64,000 bases of DNA, taken from assembly GCF_009709675.1 (NCBI RefSeq), contig NZ_WMLB01000019.1:62001-126000 (forward strand). The letters run 5' to 3'. Numbering within the stretch: the first letter of the stretch is position 1; each line of letters opens with the position of its first letter. This document shows positions 24,172-37,039 of this stretch, piece by piece. Below the pieces are notes generated by a model. It saw only the letters and a program-made list of their open reading frames with translations. It did no database searches and was not told the origin of the DNA. This DNA comes from Agromyces bracchium (GTDB lineage Bacteria; Actinomycetota; Actinomycetes; Actinomycetales; Microbacteriaceae). Position numbers and translations under genes: made by a program.

Positions 24172-24833
24172 GCCGCGGCCCCATCCTGCTCGCCCGCGAC
24201 CTGCGTGAGCACGTTGGCGAAGACCTCGGCGGGCTGGGCGCCCGAGACGCCGTACTTGCCCTCGAACACGAAGAAGGGCACGCCCTGGATGCCGTAGGCC
24301 CGCGCCTGCGCGATGTCGGCCTGCACGTCGTCGGCGTACCGGCCCGACTCGAGCGCCTCGCGCGCCTCGTCGGCGTCGATGCCGAGCTCGTCGGCCCAGC
24401 CGACGAGCTCGTCGATGCGGTTCACGCGGCCGCCCTCGGTGAAGTACGCCTTGAGCAGGCGCTCCTTCATCTCGAGCTGCGCGCCGTGCGCCTTCGCGAG
24501 GTGGAGCAGCTCGTGGCCCTTCAGCGTCTTCGTGTGCGCGACGGTCTCGAAGTGGTACTCGAGCCCGGCCTGCGCGGCGACGCCGGTCACGTGCTCGAGC
24601 ATCTGCTCGACGCGGTCGAGGGGCAGTCCCTTCGCCTTCGAGAGGTACTCGGTCGTCGAGCCCTCGAAGTCGAGCGGGGTATCGGGCGAGAGCTCGAACG
24701 AGTGGTACTCGATCTCGACCTCGGGGGCGTCCTCGCCGAGCGCGGCGATCCCGGCCTCGAGGTGGCGCTTGCCGATGTAGCACCAGGGGCACGCGATGTC
24801 GGACCAGATGTCGATCTTGATGGGGGAACTCAC
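24168..24833 (-). CDS. DsbA-family oxidoreductase (FrnE-like)
   Basis: A 221-residue thioredoxin-fold protein of the 2-hydroxychromene-2-carboxylate isomerase/DsbA family, FrnE branch. The active-site CPWC is at residues 16-19 (SDIACPWCYIGKRHLE). The cis-Pro segment is GIQGVPFFVFEGKYGVSGAQ. An all-helical insertion fills the middle. There is no signal peptide, so it works in the cytosol. FrnE proteins act as disulfide isomerases linked with oxidative stress; the exact role here is inferred. Confidence 0.88.
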   Translation of the reverse strand: MSSPIKIDIWSDIACPWCYIGKRHLEAGIAALGEDAPEVEIEYHSFELSPDTPLDFEGSTTEYLSKAKGLPLDRVEQMLEHVTGVAAQAGLEYHFETVAHTKTLKGHELLHLAKAHGAQLEMKERLLKAYFTEGGRVNRIDELVGWADELGIDADEAREALESGRYADDVQADIAQARAYGIQGVPFFVFEGKYGVSGAQPAEVFANVLTQVAGEQDGAAA

Positions 24834-24897
24834 GATGTATGCGAACGGATGCTTCGGCGCGCGTATTCCCCGAACGGCACGAATCGCGCTCGAACGG

Positions 24898-25719
24898 CTA
24901 CAGGCCCTCAGGCGCCGCGGCGGTCGGCGCGTCGACCGCGCCGCCGAAGCGGCGGTTGCGCGACGCGTAGAGCTCGATCGCCTTCCAGAGTTCGGTGCGG
25001 CCGAAGTCGGGCCAGAGCGTGTCGAGGAACACCATCTCGGCGTACGCCGACTGCCAGAGGAGGAAGTTCGACGTGCGCTGCTCCCCCGAGCTGCGGACGA
25101 ACAGGTCGACGTCGGGCATGTCGGGCACGTAGAGGTGCCGCTCGATGAGCTTCTCGGAGACGGCCGACGGGCGGATGCGGCCGGCGGCGACGTCGTCGGC
25201 GATCGCGCGGACCGCGTCGACGAGCTCGTTGCGGCCGCCGTAGTTCACGCACATCGTGAACTGCAGGCCCGTGTTGCCGGCGGTCAGCCGCTCGGCGACC
25301 TGCAGCTCGTCGATGACCGACTTCCAGAGCCGCGGCCGGCGACCGGCCCACCTGATGCGCACGTCCCACTCGTTGAGCTGGTCGCGGCGGCGGTGCAGCA
25401 CGTCGCGGTTGTAGCCCATGAGGAAGCGCACCTCGTCGGGCGAGCGCTTCCAGTTCTCGGTCGAGAACGCGTAGACGGAGAGGTGCTTCACGCCCGCCTG
25501 GATGGCGCCCGCGACGACGTCGAGCAGCACCTCCTCGCCGGCCTTGTGCCCCTCGATGCGCGTGAGGCCCTGCCGGTTCGCCCAGCGGCCGTTGCCGTCC
25601 ATGACGATCGCGACGTGCTCGGGCACCGCGCCCTTCGGAAACGCGGGCGGGGTGAGGCCGGTCCAGTCGAGCGGGCGGTAGGGCACCGCGTCCTTGTGGG
25701 TGTAGGGCTTGGGGGTCAC
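24898..25719 (-). CDS. uppS: Isoprenyl (undecaprenyl/decaprenyl) diphosphate synthase
   Basis: A 273-residue cis-prenyltransferase that builds the polyprenyl diphosphate carrier lipid for cell-wall synthesis. The catalytic Asp is in [18 protein letters not shown]; the substrate-binding motif is [19 protein letters not shown], and the C-terminal [12 protein letters not shown] is present. GTG 25719 is chosen because it overlaps the recO stop by four bases (GTGA). Actinobacteria often have two such enzymes; chain length is not decided here. Co-transcribed with recO. Confidence 0.94.
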   Translation of the reverse strand: MTPKPYTHKDAVPYRPLDWTGLTPPAFPKGAVPEHVAIVMDGNGRWANRQGLTRIEGHKAGEEVLLDVVAGAIQAGVKHLSVYAFSTENWKRSPDEVRFLMGYNRDVLHRRRDQLNEWDVRIRWAGRRPRLWKSVIDELQVAERLTAGNTGLQFTMCVNYGGRNELVDAVRAIADDVAAGRIRPSAVSEKLIERHLYVPDMPDVDLFVRSSGEQRTSNFLLWQSAYAEMVFLDTLWPDFGRTELWKAIELYASRNRRFGGAVDAPTAAAPEGL

Positions 25720-26453
25720 TCTGGAGCCGTTCCTCGGGAGACGTGGGAGAGGGAGCGCAGGCCGCGCTCGAGATGCCATTGGGCGTACGCCGCGACGATA
25801 CCGCTCGCCTGTCCGCGGTCGCGCTGCGAGGCCGCCTCGGCGACCTCCCAGTCGCCGGCGAGCAGCGCGCCGAGCAGGTCGACGGTGCTGGGCGCGATCC
25901 GCGCGGTGCCGGGCGGGGCGCACGCGTCGCAGACCACGCCGCCGAGCTGCACCACGACGGCCGTGTGCGGCCCTGGCGCGCCGCACCGGGAGCAGTCCTC
26001 GAAGCTCGGCGCCCAGCCGGCGATCGCCAGCGCGCGCAGCAAGTACGAGTCGAGCGTGAGGTCGGGCCCGTGCTCGCGCCGCGACAGCGAGCGGAGGGCG
26101 CCGACGAGCAGCAGGTACTGCTGCAGCGAGCCCTCGGCCTCGGTCAGCCGGTCGGCGGCCTCGACCATCGCGTTCGCGGCGGTGTAGGCGGCGTAGTCCT
26201 GGCTGATCTCGGCGCCGTACGCGCCGATCGACTCGGCCTGCGTGATCACGTCGAGCGTGCGGCCCTCGTACAGCTGGAGGTCGGCGACCATGAACGGTTC
26301 GAGCCGCGACCCGAACTTCGACGCCGTCCGCCGGACGCCGCGCGCGACCGCCCGGATCTTGCCGTGCCGACGCGTGAGGAGCGTGACGATCCGGTCGGCC
26401 TCGCCCAGCTTGTGGGTGCGCAGCACGACGGCGTCATCTCGATACACGGGCAC
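25716..26453 (-). CDS. recO: DNA repair protein RecO
   Basis: A 245-residue mediator that helps load RecA onto gaps (RecFOR pathway). The N-terminal OB fold starts [20 protein letters not shown]. The C-terminal half has a four-cysteine zinc site (CSRCG and CDACA). The GTG start at 26453 matches the family's usual N-terminus, although the frame stays open far upstream. It is followed by uppS with a 4-base overlap, a common actinobacterial order. Confidence 0.94.
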   Translation of the reverse strand: MPVYRDDAVVLRTHKLGEADRIVTLLTRRHGKIRAVARGVRRTASKFGSRLEPFMVADLQLYEGRTLDVITQAESIGAYGAEISQDYAAYTAANAMVEAADRLTEAEGSLQQYLLLVGALRSLSRREHGPDLTLDSYLLRALAIAGWAPSFEDCSRCGAPGPHTAVVVQLGGVVCDACAPPGTARIAPSTVDLLGALLAGDWEVAEAASQRDRGQASGIVAAYAQWHLERGLRSLSHVSRGTAPE

Positions 26454-26579
26454 CCGTCGATTCTCCCACCGACCGCCCTCCCCCGGTCCGCGACCGCGCC
26501 GCGCGGGCGAGCCCGTGCGATGACGGATGCCTCGGCCCACGGTGCGACGGGAGCGTCGGCGGCGATGCAGAATGGTCGG

Positions 26580-27326
26580 GTGACCGCGCCGTCCGCACCA
26601 GTCCTCGTCACCGGGGGCACCGGCACGCTCGGCCGCGCCGTGGTGCGGCAGCTCCGGGCGCGCGGCGACGACGTCCGAGTGCTCAGCCGTTCCGGTGCGC
26701 CCGACACGATTCGCGGCGACCTCGAGACCGGCGAGGGCGTCGAGGCGGCGCTCGAGGGGGTCGGCGCCGTGATGCACCTCGCCACGACGAGCCGCGACGA
26801 CACCGAGATCACGCGGCGGCTCGTCCGCGCCGCCGAGCACGAGGGCCGCCCGCGCATCCTGTACTCCTCGATCGTCGGCATCGACCGCATCCCGCTCGCG
26901 TACTACGGCGGAAAGCGCGCCTCCGAGCGGATCATCGCCGAATCGCGCCTGCGCTGGACGACCCTCCGCGCGACGCAGTTCCACGACTTCGTCGCGACCC
27001 TGTTCCGCGTGCAGCGCTTCTCCCCCGTGGTGTTCGCGCCGGCCTTCTCGTTCCAGCCGATCTCGGTCGACGACGTCGCGAAGCGGCTCATCGAGCTCCT
27101 CGACGAGGATGTGCTCGGCATCGCGCCCGACATCGGCGGACCGGAGGTGCGCACGGCACGTGACCTCGCCAGGGCGTGGCTGGCGGCGCGCGGCTCGCGG
27201 CGGCCGACGGCCGCGTTCCGACTCCCCGGCACCCGGTTCGAGGCGTTCCGATCGGGCGCGAACCTCGTCCCCGGCGAGCCCTACGGAGGCGTCACGTTCG
27301 AGCAGTACCTCGCCCGCGCGCGCTGA
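26580..27326 (+). CDS. NAD(P)-binding nucleoside-diphosphate-sugar epimerase-like protein
   Basis: A 248-residue atypical short-chain dehydrogenase. The nucleotide-binding loop is [20 protein letters not shown]. The SDR-a Tyr-x3-Lys appears as [11 protein letters not shown], so the NmrA/NAD(P)H-binding and SDR-a5 groups fit best. The start is uncertain: GTG 26580, ATG 26565 and ATG 26520 are all in frame. CAGAAT just upstream of GTG 26580 looks like a -10 box, which would make it leaderless. The substrate is unknown. Divergent from recO. Confidence 0.82.
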   Translation: MTAPSAPVLVTGGTGTLGRAVVRQLRARGDDVRVLSRSGAPDTIRGDLETGEGVEAALEGVGAVMHLATTSRDDTEITRRLVRAAEHEGRPRILYSSIVGIDRIPLAYYGGKRASERIIAESRLRWTTLRATQFHDFVATLFRVQRFSPVVFAPAFSFQPISVDDVAKRLIELLDEDVLGIAPDIGGPEVRTARDLARAWLAARGSRRPTAAFRLPGTRFEAFRSGANLVPGEPYGGVTFEQYLARAR

Positions 27327-27362
27327 CGCGAGCCGCGGCATCCGTCGTGGTAGAACCGGTGC

Positions 27363-28022
27363 ATGACCGTCGCGCCCTTCACGATCCCGCTCTGGTCCGA
27401 TCTCGCGGCGGTCGGCATCGGCGCCCTGCAGGGCGCGATGTTCGCCTCGCGCATCAAGGAGCACCGCATCGACCTGCTGGGCGTCGCGCTCATCGGCATC
27501 ATCGTCGGACTGGGCGGCGGCCTGCTGCGCGACCTGCTGCTGAACCAGCTGCCCGCCGCGATGCGGAGCAACTGGTACCTCGTCGTCGCGACCGCCGCGG
27601 CGCTCATCGGGATGCTCCTCATCCGGATCTTCGACCGGCTGAACTCGCTGATCATCGCGCTCGACGCGGTCACGATCGGGCTGTTCGCGGCGATCGGCAC
27701 CACGAAGGCGCTCGCCTCCGGCGTACCCGAGGTGCCCGCGGTCTTCGTCGGCGTCGTCGCGGCCGTCGGCGGCTCGATCCTCCGCGACGTGGCGCTGAAC
27801 CTGCCCATCGCGCTCATGCACGTCGGATCGCTCTACGCGGTCGCCGCCGCCGGCGGGACCGTCCTGCTCGTGACGATGGTGCTCGTCGGAGCGAACATCC
27901 TGGTCGCGGCGATCGCGTGCGTCTTCGTGACGACCGTCATCCGGCTGCTGTCGGTCCGGTTCGGGTGGAGCCTGCCCGAGCAGCGAGCGATCGGCAGCTG
28001 GCGCGTGTGGCGCCGCGCCTGA
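27363..28022 (+). CDS. TRIC/UPF0126-family membrane protein
   Basis: A 219-residue protein with seven transmembrane helices made of two repeats. Each repeat carries the family's Gly-rich kinked motif: [12 protein letters not shown] in the first and [12 protein letters not shown] in the second. Bacterial members are trimeric potassium-permeable channels. It follows the epimerase-like gene by 36 bases and is convergent with leuA; a hairpin lies between them. Confidence 0.92.
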   Translation: MTVAPFTIPLWSDLAAVGIGALQGAMFASRIKEHRIDLLGVALIGIIVGLGGGLLRDLLLNQLPAAMRSNWYLVVATAAALIGMLLIRIFDRLNSLIIALDAVTIGLFAAIGTTKALASGVPEVPAVFVGVVAAVGGSILRDVALNLPIALMHVGSLYAVAAAGGTVLLVTMVLVGANILVAAIACVFVTTVIRLLSVRFGWSLPEQRAIGSWRVWRRA

Positions 28023-28075
28023 TCGGCGGCCGGAGACGTCCGCGTCGCGCGACGCGGGTGAGCGCGCCGCGTGAT

Positions 28076-28112
28076 CGCGGGCGGGCGACGACGGATGCCG
28101 CGCCCGCCCGCG
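28076..28112. terminator. Bidirectional terminator between the TRIC gene and leuA
   Basis: CGCGGGCGGGCG (28076-28087) pairs perfectly with CGCCCGCCCGCG (28101-28112), 12 bp with a 13-base loop, between two convergent genes. Confidence 0.65.
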
Positions 28113-28122
28113 CACGATCGGA

Positions 28123-29913
<1,791 letters not shown>

Positions 29914-29943
29914 CTATTCGGGGGTTTCAGCCGACGACGAACT

Positions 29944-29982
29944 CCGCAGCGAGGGAGGCCTGTGAACTAGGACTCGCTGCGG
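29944..29982 (-). promoter_or_regulatory. leuA leader hairpin
   Basis: CCGCAGCGAG (29944-29953) pairs perfectly with CTCGCTGCGG (29973-29982) across 19 bases, 46 bases upstream of the leuA start. A second small stem (CCGTG/CACGG) lies at 30001-30013. No leucine-rich leader peptide was found, so classic attenuation is not shown. The fold may still be regulatory. Confidence 0.4.
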
Positions 29983-30060
29983 CAGCTAAGGAGAAGCAGG
30001 CCGTGAAGCACGGACCTAGGCTAACACCGCGCGCGCGGGCGAGCGCAACCATGACGGCGA

Positions 30061-30136
30061 CGGATGCCGCGGGCGGCCGTCGCACGCACCGGGCGGGTGC
30101 CGCCCCCATGGCCCGGCACCCGCCCCGCGGCATCCG
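30061..30136 (-). terminator. Double hairpin after the ABC exporter operon
   Basis: An outer stem CGGATGCCGCGG/CCGCGGCATCCG (30061-30072, 30125-30136) encloses an inner stem GGGCGGGTGCC/GGCACCCGCCC (30091-30101, 30115-30125). It lies just past the permease stop and before the leuA leader. Confidence 0.6.
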
Positions 30137-30154
30137 CCCGCGTCTCTCAGCCGA

Positions 30155-31551
30155 TCACTCGATCGCGAGGGCGGCGACCGGCGAGACGGCCGTCGCCCGG
30201 CGCGACGGCGCGAGCGACGCGACCAAGGTCAGCACGCCCGCCGCGACGATCAGCACCCCGACCACGCCCCACGGGATCGAGGGCAGGATCACGAGCGGCT
30301 CCCCCTGCACGCTCCCGAGCATCGACTGCGCACCCGCCCAGCCGTAGAACGTGCCGAGCACGAGGCCGGTGAGCGTCGCGGCGGCCGTCAGCGCCGCGCT
30401 CTCGGCGAGCACCATCGTGCGGAGCTGCCGGCGTTCGAAGCCGAGGGCGCGGAGCAGCCCGAGTTCGCGCGTGCGCTGGAGCACGCTCAGCGAGAGCGTG
30501 TTGACGAGCCCGACGGCGGCGATGAGCGCGCTGAACCCGATGAGGATGCCGAACACGGCGACCGTCGCGGAGACCATCTGCTCGATGCCCGCGCGGAGAT
30601 CCGGGCGATCCTCCGTCGCAGCGAGCAGCAGGTCGCGGTACGACTCCATCGCGACGGCGAACATCGTCACGAGCGTCACGCCGATGACGAGCCCGATCGT
30701 CATCCGGGAGCTCCGCTCCGGGTGGCGGACGGCGTTCTCCGCGGCGAGGCGCGCCGACGGCGACGTGCCGAGCGCGCGTCCGACCAGGCGCAGGATCGGC
30801 GGCATGACGACGTGCGCGCCGAGCACGATGCCGGTGAACGAGAGCACGCCGCCGACGAGCCCCACGAGGACCCCGAGCGGCGTGACGAGCCCGAGCGCGA
30901 CGCCGGCGAGGAGGAGCAGCGTGCCGACGATCGCGAGGGTCGCGGCGGTCGCGGTCCGGCCGCGCCGCCCGGCGAGGTCCTCGCGGGATCGCGCGGCGGC
31001 GTTGCCGAGCGCCTCCGACGGGCGGACGGCGAGGACGCGCCGCGAACCCGCCCACGCCGCCAGCCACGTCGTCAGCACGGCGACGATGGCCGGCGGCAGC
31101 ACGACGGGGTCGACCCACGCGTGGTCGACGCGCGGCAGCACGTCGGCGGCCGCGGCCCACTCGGCGAGGCCGATCGCGACGAGCGTGCCGACGACGAGCC
31201 CGAGCGCCGCGCCGGTCGCGCCGATCACGAGTCCCTCGCGTGCGATCGCCCCGCGCTGCGCGCGGGCCGTCGAACCGAGCAGGCGCAGCAGCGCGATCTG
31301 CCGGGTGCGGCCGGCGACCACCGTCGCGACCGTGTTGGCCGTGACGACGCCGCTCACGTAGACCGCGATGACGATGAACACCCAGGCGACGATGGCGAGC
31401 ATCAGCGCCGCCGTGCCGCTGGATCCGGTGACGTCGTCGGCGCGCATCGCCGAGCCGAGGTAGCCCGTCACCTGAAGCAGCGCGACGCCGAAGGACGACG
31501 CGAGCGTCGCGACGACGAGCGTCGGGCCGTGCTCGCTGCGCAGCCTCGCGA

Positions 31552-31555
<4 letters not shown>
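30155..31555 (-). CDS. FtsX-like ABC transporter permease
   Basis: A 466-residue membrane protein of the MacB/FtsX superfamily. Two FtsX domains are visible: the first around residues 50-110 (VAWVFIVIAVYVSGVVTANT), the second near 310-460 (FGILIGFSALIAAVGLVNTLS and LQRTRELGLLRALGF). A long multi-helix region lies between. GTG 31555 is chosen because it overlaps the ATPase stop by four bases. These pairs act in export of lipids or peptides, or in mechanotransmission, rather than bulk transport; the substrate is unknown. Operon with a two-component system upstream. Confidence 0.88.
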
Positions 31556-32313
<758 letters not shown>

Positions 32314-32403
32314 GTCGGCGACGCTACGGACGCCGTATGGCGTCGCGCGTCCGCCGATCGTCGATGCCGGGTCATCCGCTCGGATGACCCGGCCGGCGAC
32401 GCC

Positions 32404-33072
32404 TCACCCGGCGGGCAGGTCGTGCTCGTACGCGAAGACGACGAGTTGCACGCGATCGCGCAGCCCGAGCTTGCCGAGCACGCGGCTGAGGTGCGTCTTC
32501 ACGGTCGCCTCGCCGAGGAACTCGGCCGCCGCGATCTCCGCGTTCGAGAGCCCCTTCGCGGCCAGAGCGAAGATCTCCCGCTCGCGCGCGGTGAGCTCGG
32601 CCCAGGCCGCGGGCGCCGGGCGGCGCCCGTTGCCGCGCGACGCGTGCGCGATCAGGTCGCGCGTCGCGTTCGCGGCGATCACGGCATTGCCGCGATGCAC
32701 CGTGCGGATCGCGGCGAGCAGGAACTCGGGGTCCGCGTCCTTCAGCACGAACCCGCTCGCACCCGCCCGGATGGCTCGCGCGGCGTTCTCGTCGAGATCG
32801 AACGTCGTCAGCACGAGCACGCGCGGCGGCTCCCGGCCCTCGCGCGCGGCGTCGGCCAGGATCTGCTCGGTCGCGGCGATGCCGTCGAGCTGCGGCATCC
32901 GCACGTCCATGAGCATGACGTCGGGACGGCTCCGCGCCGCGAGCGCGACCGCGGCTCGGCCGTCGGCGGCATCGCCGGCGAACACCAGGTCGTCCTGCGA
33001 CTCGACGAGCATGCGGATCCCGGCCCGGAAGAGCGCCTGGTCGTCGACGAGTGCGACGCGGATGGCGCTCAT
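32404..33072 (-). CDS. NarL/LuxR-family response regulator
   Basis: A 222-residue regulator. The receiver domain has the acidic pocket VALVDDQ, the phospho-acceptor Asp56 (LMDVRMP) and the switch Lys in VLKDADPE. The C-terminal LuxR-type helix-turn-helix is LTAREREIFALAAKGLSNAE. It overlaps the kinase gene by four bases. It most likely controls the ABC exporter genes that follow on the same strand, as in other kinase-regulator-ABC sets; that link is inferred from order only. Confidence 0.93.
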   Translation of the reverse strand: MSAIRVALVDDQALFRAGIRMLVESQDDLVFAGDAADGRAAVALAARSRPDVMLMDVRMPQLDGIAATEQILADAAREGREPPRVLVLTTFDLDENAARAIRAGASGFVLKDADPEFLLAAIRTVHRGNAVIAANATRDLIAHASRGNGRRPAPAAWAELTAREREIFALAAKGLSNAEIAAAEFLGEATVKTHLSRVLGKLGLRDRVQLVVFAYEHDLPAG

Positions 33073-34286
33073 GCCGCTGCCTGCGCGGGGATGCGGGCGG
33101 TCACGACGAAACGCCCGTCGGCCGCCTCCGCGGCGAACGAGCCGCCGGCGAGCTCGGCTCGCTCGCGCATGCCGGGGATGCCGTGCCGGGGAGCCGTCGA
33201 GCGGCCGGGCGGATCGCCCTCGGCCTCCCCCTCGCCGTCGCGGCCGGCCGCGTGGTACATCGCGTTCTCGACCCGGATCGCGACGCCGTCGGCGTCCCAG
33301 TCGAACTCGAGCCGCACGGGCGCATCGGGATCCCCGTGCCGCAGCGCGTTGGTGAGGCCCTCCTGCACGATGCGGTACACGGCGATCTGGTGGCCGGCGC
33401 CGAGCGCGACCCGGTCGCCGCGCTCGGTCCGTCGCACGTCGAGTCCGGCCCCGCGGACCTGCTCGACCAGGTCGTCGAGGTCGTCGAGGGCCGGCTGCGG
33501 CGACGAGCCCTCGCGATGCCGGAGCTCGCCGAGGAGCATCCGCACGTCGCCGAGCGCGTCGCGCGCCACGCCCGAGATGGTCTGCAGCGCCTCGGTCGCC
33601 GCCTCGGGTCGTGTCCGCGCGGCGAAGCGGGCGCCGTCGGCCTGCGCGATCACGACCGCGAGCGAGTGCGCGACGACGTCGTGCATGTCGCGGGCGATGC
33701 GTGAGCGCTCCTGCTCGACCACGTACCGGTACTCGGCGTGCTCCCGCTCGCGCCGGTCGAACTCCGCGCGTCGCCGCTGCTCGCGCGCGTCGCGCACGGT
33801 GCGCACGAGCAGCCCGATCGTCCATGCGAGCACGAGCCCCGCCAGTGCCGCGCCGAACAGCAGTGCGGTCCACGCCAGGGTGGCGAGGGCCTCGGATGTC
33901 GCGACGACGCCGACCCCGTCGACGAACGGCTTCACGAGCGCGAGGTACACCGCCGCGAGGACCGCGCCCGCGCCCGCCGACCCGAGGCCCCACCAGCGGA
34001 CGGCGCGTGAGCCGTGCGCCGAGGTCGAGTAGACGACGACGAACACCGCGACATCCGCCGGCTGCAGGTCGCGCAGCAGCAGCATCTGCACACACGCGGC
34101 GACCCACGCGACCACGAGCGAGGCGCCGGGCGCGACGCGCCGGATCGCGAGCGCCGCGGCGAACAGCACGGAGACGATCACGTCGGGCCAGCCGCCGACG
34201 AGCGCGAACAGCGAGCACGCCACGAGGAAGAGCGCGGCCAGGACGCCGTCGACGATCAGGGTCGTCCGCTGGGTCGAGGTGCTCAC
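33069..34286 (-). CDS. NarL-type sensor histidine kinase
   Basis: A 405-residue kinase. Residues about 10-175 hold five or six transmembrane helices with almost no extracellular loops, suggesting sensing within the membrane. The HisKA_3 box is RSRIARDMHDVVAHSLAVVI, with His202 as the phosphorylation site. The HATPase domain follows, with the N-box around IVQEGLTNALRHGD and a Gly-rich end (APRHGIPGMRERAEL). First gene of the kinase-regulator-ATPase-permease operon. The signal is unknown. Confidence 0.92.
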   Translation of the reverse strand: MSTSTQRTTLIVDGVLAALFLVACSLFALVGGWPDVIVSVLFAAALAIRRVAPGASLVVAWVAACVQMLLLRDLQPADVAVFVVVYSTSAHGSRAVRWWGLGSAGAGAVLAAVYLALVKPFVDGVGVVATSEALATLAWTALLFGAALAGLVLAWTIGLLVRTVRDAREQRRRAEFDRREREHAEYRYVVEQERSRIARDMHDVVAHSLAVVIAQADGARFAARTRPEAATEALQTISGVARDALGDVRMLLGELRHREGSSPQPALDDLDDLVEQVRGAGLDVRRTERGDRVALGAGHQIAVYRIVQEGLTNALRHGDPDAPVRLEFDWDADGVAIRVENAMYHAAGRDGEGEAEGDPPGRSTAPRHGIPGMRERAELAGGSFAAEAADGRFVVTARIPAQAAA

Positions 34287-34365
34287 CGCACCACGCTACG
34301 CCCTCGCCGCGACCCAGCTCCGGGGTCGCCGGCGAAGTCATCCGATCGGCTGACGTCGCCGTGCG

Positions 34366-35259
34366 TCAGAACCCGAGCCGCCCCAGCTGCTTCGGGTCGC
34401 GCTGCCAGTCCTTCGCAACCTTCACGTGCAGCGCGAGGTAGACCTTCCGGCCGAGCAGTGCCTCGATCTGCCCGCGCGCCCGCTCGCCGACCTCGCGCAG
34501 ACGAGCCCCGCCCTTGCCGATGATGATGCCCTTCTGGCTGTCGCGCTCGACGTACAGGTTCGCGTACACCTCGAGGAGGTCCTTGTCCTCGCGCTCGATC
34601 ATGTCGTCGACGGTGACCGCGATGGAGTGCGGCAGCTCGTCGGAGACGCCCTCGAGCGCGGCCTCGCGCACGAACTCGGCGATCCGCTCGGCCGTGTCCT
34701 CGTCGGTCGTGGTCTCCGCCGGGTAGAGCGGATGCTCCGACTGGGGCATCAGCTGCAGCAGCTCGTCGACCAGCACGTCGAGCTGTTCGCCCCGCGGCGC
34801 CGAGACGGGGATGATCGCATCCCACTCGCGCAGCTGCGACACCGCGAGCAGCTGCTCGGCCACCTTCGCCTTGCCCGTGGCATCCGTCTTCGTGACGATC
34901 GCGACCTTCTTCGCGCGCGGGTACTGGTCGAGCTGCTCGTTGATGAACCGATCGCCAGGGCCGATGGCCTCGTTCGCCGGCACGCAGAACCCGATGACGT
35001 CGACGTCGCCGAGGGTGGACTGCACGAGCGAGTTGAGGCGCTCGCCGAGGAGCGTCCGCGGCCGGTGCAGCCCCGGGGTGTCGACGACGATGAGCTGGCC
35101 GTACGAGCGGTGCACGATGCCGCGGATGGCGCGCCGCGTCGTCTGCGGCTTCGAGCTCGTGATCGCGACCTTCTCGCCGACGAGCGCGTTCGTGAGCGTG
35201 GACTTGCCGACGTTCGGGCGCCCCACGAAGGAGACGAACCCGGCGCGGTAGTCGGTCAT
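34366..35259 (-). CDS. era: GTPase Era
   Basis: A 297-residue GTPase needed for 16S rRNA maturation and 30S assembly. G motifs: GRPNVGKST (G1), switch I with TTRRAIRGI, VDTPGLHRP (G3), TKTD (G4) and SAPRGEQ (G5). The C-terminal KH domain has KGIIIGKGGARLREVGE, which binds the end of 16S rRNA. Its start overlaps the CorC/HlyC-type gene's stop by four bases. Part of the ybeY-CorC-era translation cluster. Confidence 0.97.
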   Translation of the reverse strand: MTDYRAGFVSFVGRPNVGKSTLTNALVGEKVAITSSKPQTTRRAIRGIVHRSYGQLIVVDTPGLHRPRTLLGERLNSLVQSTLGDVDVIGFCVPANEAIGPGDRFINEQLDQYPRAKKVAIVTKTDATGKAKVAEQLLAVSQLREWDAIIPVSAPRGEQLDVLVDELLQLMPQSEHPLYPAETTTDEDTAERIAEFVREAALEGVSDELPHSIAVTVDDMIEREDKDLLEVYANLYVERDSQKGIIIGKGGARLREVGERARGQIEALLGRKVYLALHVKVAKDWQRDPKQLGRLGF

Positions 35260-36575
35260 GGGCGGATCCCCTCGTGGGTGGCGGGCTCGTCGTCGGCGAA
35301 CGCCGCACGGACGTCGATGAGCGCCTGGTCGGCCTCGACGAGGATCGTCGCGATGCGCTTGCGGCGCCCCTCGGTGCGTTCGGCCTCGAGGAGGAGGCCG
35401 CTGACGCTCACCCGGTCGCCGCGGAGCGGGAGGCGACCGAGTTCCTTGGCGAGCAGGCCCCCGACGGAGTCGACGTCCTCGTCCTCCAGGTCGAGGCCGA
35501 ACAGCTCGCCGAGCTCGTCGACCGGCAGGCGGGCGTTCACCCGGTAGCGGCCCTCGCCGAGTTCCTCGACCTGCGCGGCCTCGCGGTCGTACTCGTCGGA
35601 GATGTCGCCGACGAGCTCCTCGATCAGGTCCTCGAGCGTCACGAGCCCGGCGATGCCGCCGTACTCGTCGACGACCATCGCGAGGTGGTTCGACTCGAGC
35701 TGCATCTGCCGCAGCAGGGCGTCGGCGCCCATCGACTCGGGCACGAACGCGGCAGGACGTGCGAGGTCGGCGACCGTCAGCGTCGCGGCGTCCAGCGGGC
35801 GCTCGAAGCCGAGCCGGGCGAGGTCGCGCAAGTACAGCACGCCCACGATGTCGTCGGCCTCGCGATCGATGACCGGGATGCGCGAGTAGCCCTCCTTGAG
35901 GAAGAGCGCCATCGCCTGCGGCAGGTGCGCCGAGGACTCGATCGTGACCATGTCGGTGCGCGGCACCATGACCTCGCGCACGAGCGTGTCGCTGAACTCG
36001 AAGATCGAGTGGATGAGTTCGCGGTCGCCCTGTTCGAGCACCTCGAGCTCGGTGGCCTCGTCGACCATGCTGAGCAGCTGCTCCTCGCTCGAGACGCCCG
36101 CGAAGCGGATGCGGCTCGGCGTGACGCGGTTCCCGAGCGAGACCAGCGCGTTCGCGAACGGCCCGAGCAGCACGCGGACGAAGCGGATGAGCGGGGCGGA
36201 GAGTCGCAGCACGGTGCCCGGGTGCGCGCGTCCGACGCTGCGAGGGCTCGCACCGACGAGCACGAACGAGACCGCGGTCATGACCGCGGCCGACACGAGC
36301 AGGACCAGCCACACCTCGGAGATGAAGAACGTGAATGCGAGGGTGACGAGCACGGCCGCCGTCGTCTCCGCCAGGATGCGCATGAAGTTCACGGCGTTCA
36401 CGTGCGCGCCCGTGTCCTCGGCGATCGCGAGGAGCGATCGGCGGGCGCGCGCGCCGATCGCGAGGTCGACGATGTCGGCGCGCGACATGACCCCGACCGC
36501 CGAGTCGACCGCGGCCATCAGGCCGCCGAACGCGACGAGGACGAAGGCGGCCGCGAGGAAGAGCCAGGGCAGCAT
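35256..36575 (-). CDS. CorC/HlyC-family (DUF21-CBS) membrane protein
   Basis: A 439-residue protein. Residues 1-190 are a DUF21/CNNM-type membrane domain with three or four helices (LPWLFLAAAFVLVAFGGLM at the start). Two CBS domains follow at about 210-330 (MVPRTDMVTIESS; LAMVVDEYGGIAGLVTLEDL). The C-terminal CorC_HlyC domain ends near RIATILVEADQA. Members are implicated in magnesium or cobalt transport; many carry the outdated name hemolysin. ATG 36575 is chosen as the start of the first helix, two bases after the ybeY stop. Confidence 0.93.
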   Translation of the reverse strand: MLPWLFLAAAFVLVAFGGLMAAVDSAVGVMSRADIVDLAIGARARRSLLAIAEDTGAHVNAVNFMRILAETTAAVLVTLAFTFFISEVWLVLLVSAAVMTAVSFVLVGASPRSVGRAHPGTVLRLSAPLIRFVRVLLGPFANALVSLGNRVTPSRIRFAGVSSEEQLLSMVDEATELEVLEQGDRELIHSIFEFSDTLVREVMVPRTDMVTIESSAHLPQAMALFLKEGYSRIPVIDREADDIVGVLYLRDLARLGFERPLDAATLTVADLARPAAFVPESMGADALLRQMQLESNHLAMVVDEYGGIAGLVTLEDLIEELVGDISDEYDREAAQVEELGEGRYRVNARLPVDELGELFGLDLEDEDVDSVGGLLAKELGRLPLRGDRVSVSGLLLEAERTEGRRKRIATILVEADQALIDVRAAFADDEPATHEGIRP

Positions 36576-36577
36576 GA

Positions 36578-37039
36578 TCAGCGGCGTCGCTCCTGCATCG
36601 AGAACCCGACGAGGATGTCGCGCTGGATCCCGAACATCTCCTTCTCCTCGTCGGGCTCGGCGTGGTCGAAGCCCAGGAGGTGGAGGATGCCGTGCGTGGT
36701 GAGCAGCAGCAGCTCGTCGAGCAGCGCGTGGCCGGCCGCCTTCGCCTGCGTCTCCGCGACCTGCGGGCAGAGCACGACGTCGCCGAGGAGGCCCGGCGGC
36801 GCGGGCTCCTCGGCCGTGCCGGGTCGCAGTTCGTCCATGGGGAAGCTCAGCACGTCGGTCGGGCCGGGCTCGTCCATCCACTGCACGTGCAGCTGCTCCA
36901 TGGCGCCCTCGTCGACGAGCACGATCGCGAGCTCGGCGTCGGCGTGCACGTGCATCATGTCGAGCGCGTAGACCGCGAGGCGCTGGAGCGCGGACTCGTC
37001 GACCTCGATCGACGACTCGTTGTTGATCTCGATGCTCAC
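36578..37039 (-). CDS. ybeY: Endoribonuclease YbeY (rRNA maturation)
   Basis: A 153-residue zinc-dependent endoribonuclease that trims the 3' end of 16S rRNA and takes part in ribosome quality control. The signature H-x3-H-x5-H is seen as [13 protein letters not shown]. The [10 protein letters not shown] segment is also conserved. Its start overlaps the phoH stop by four bases (ATGA). Confidence 0.96.
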   Translation of the reverse strand: MSIEINNESSIEVDESALQRLAVYALDMMHVHADAELAIVLVDEGAMEQLHVQWMDEPGPTDVLSFPMDELRPGTAEEPAPPGLLGDVVLCPQVAETQAKAAGHALLDELLLLTTHGILHLLGFDHAEPDEEKEMFGIQRDILVGFSMQERRR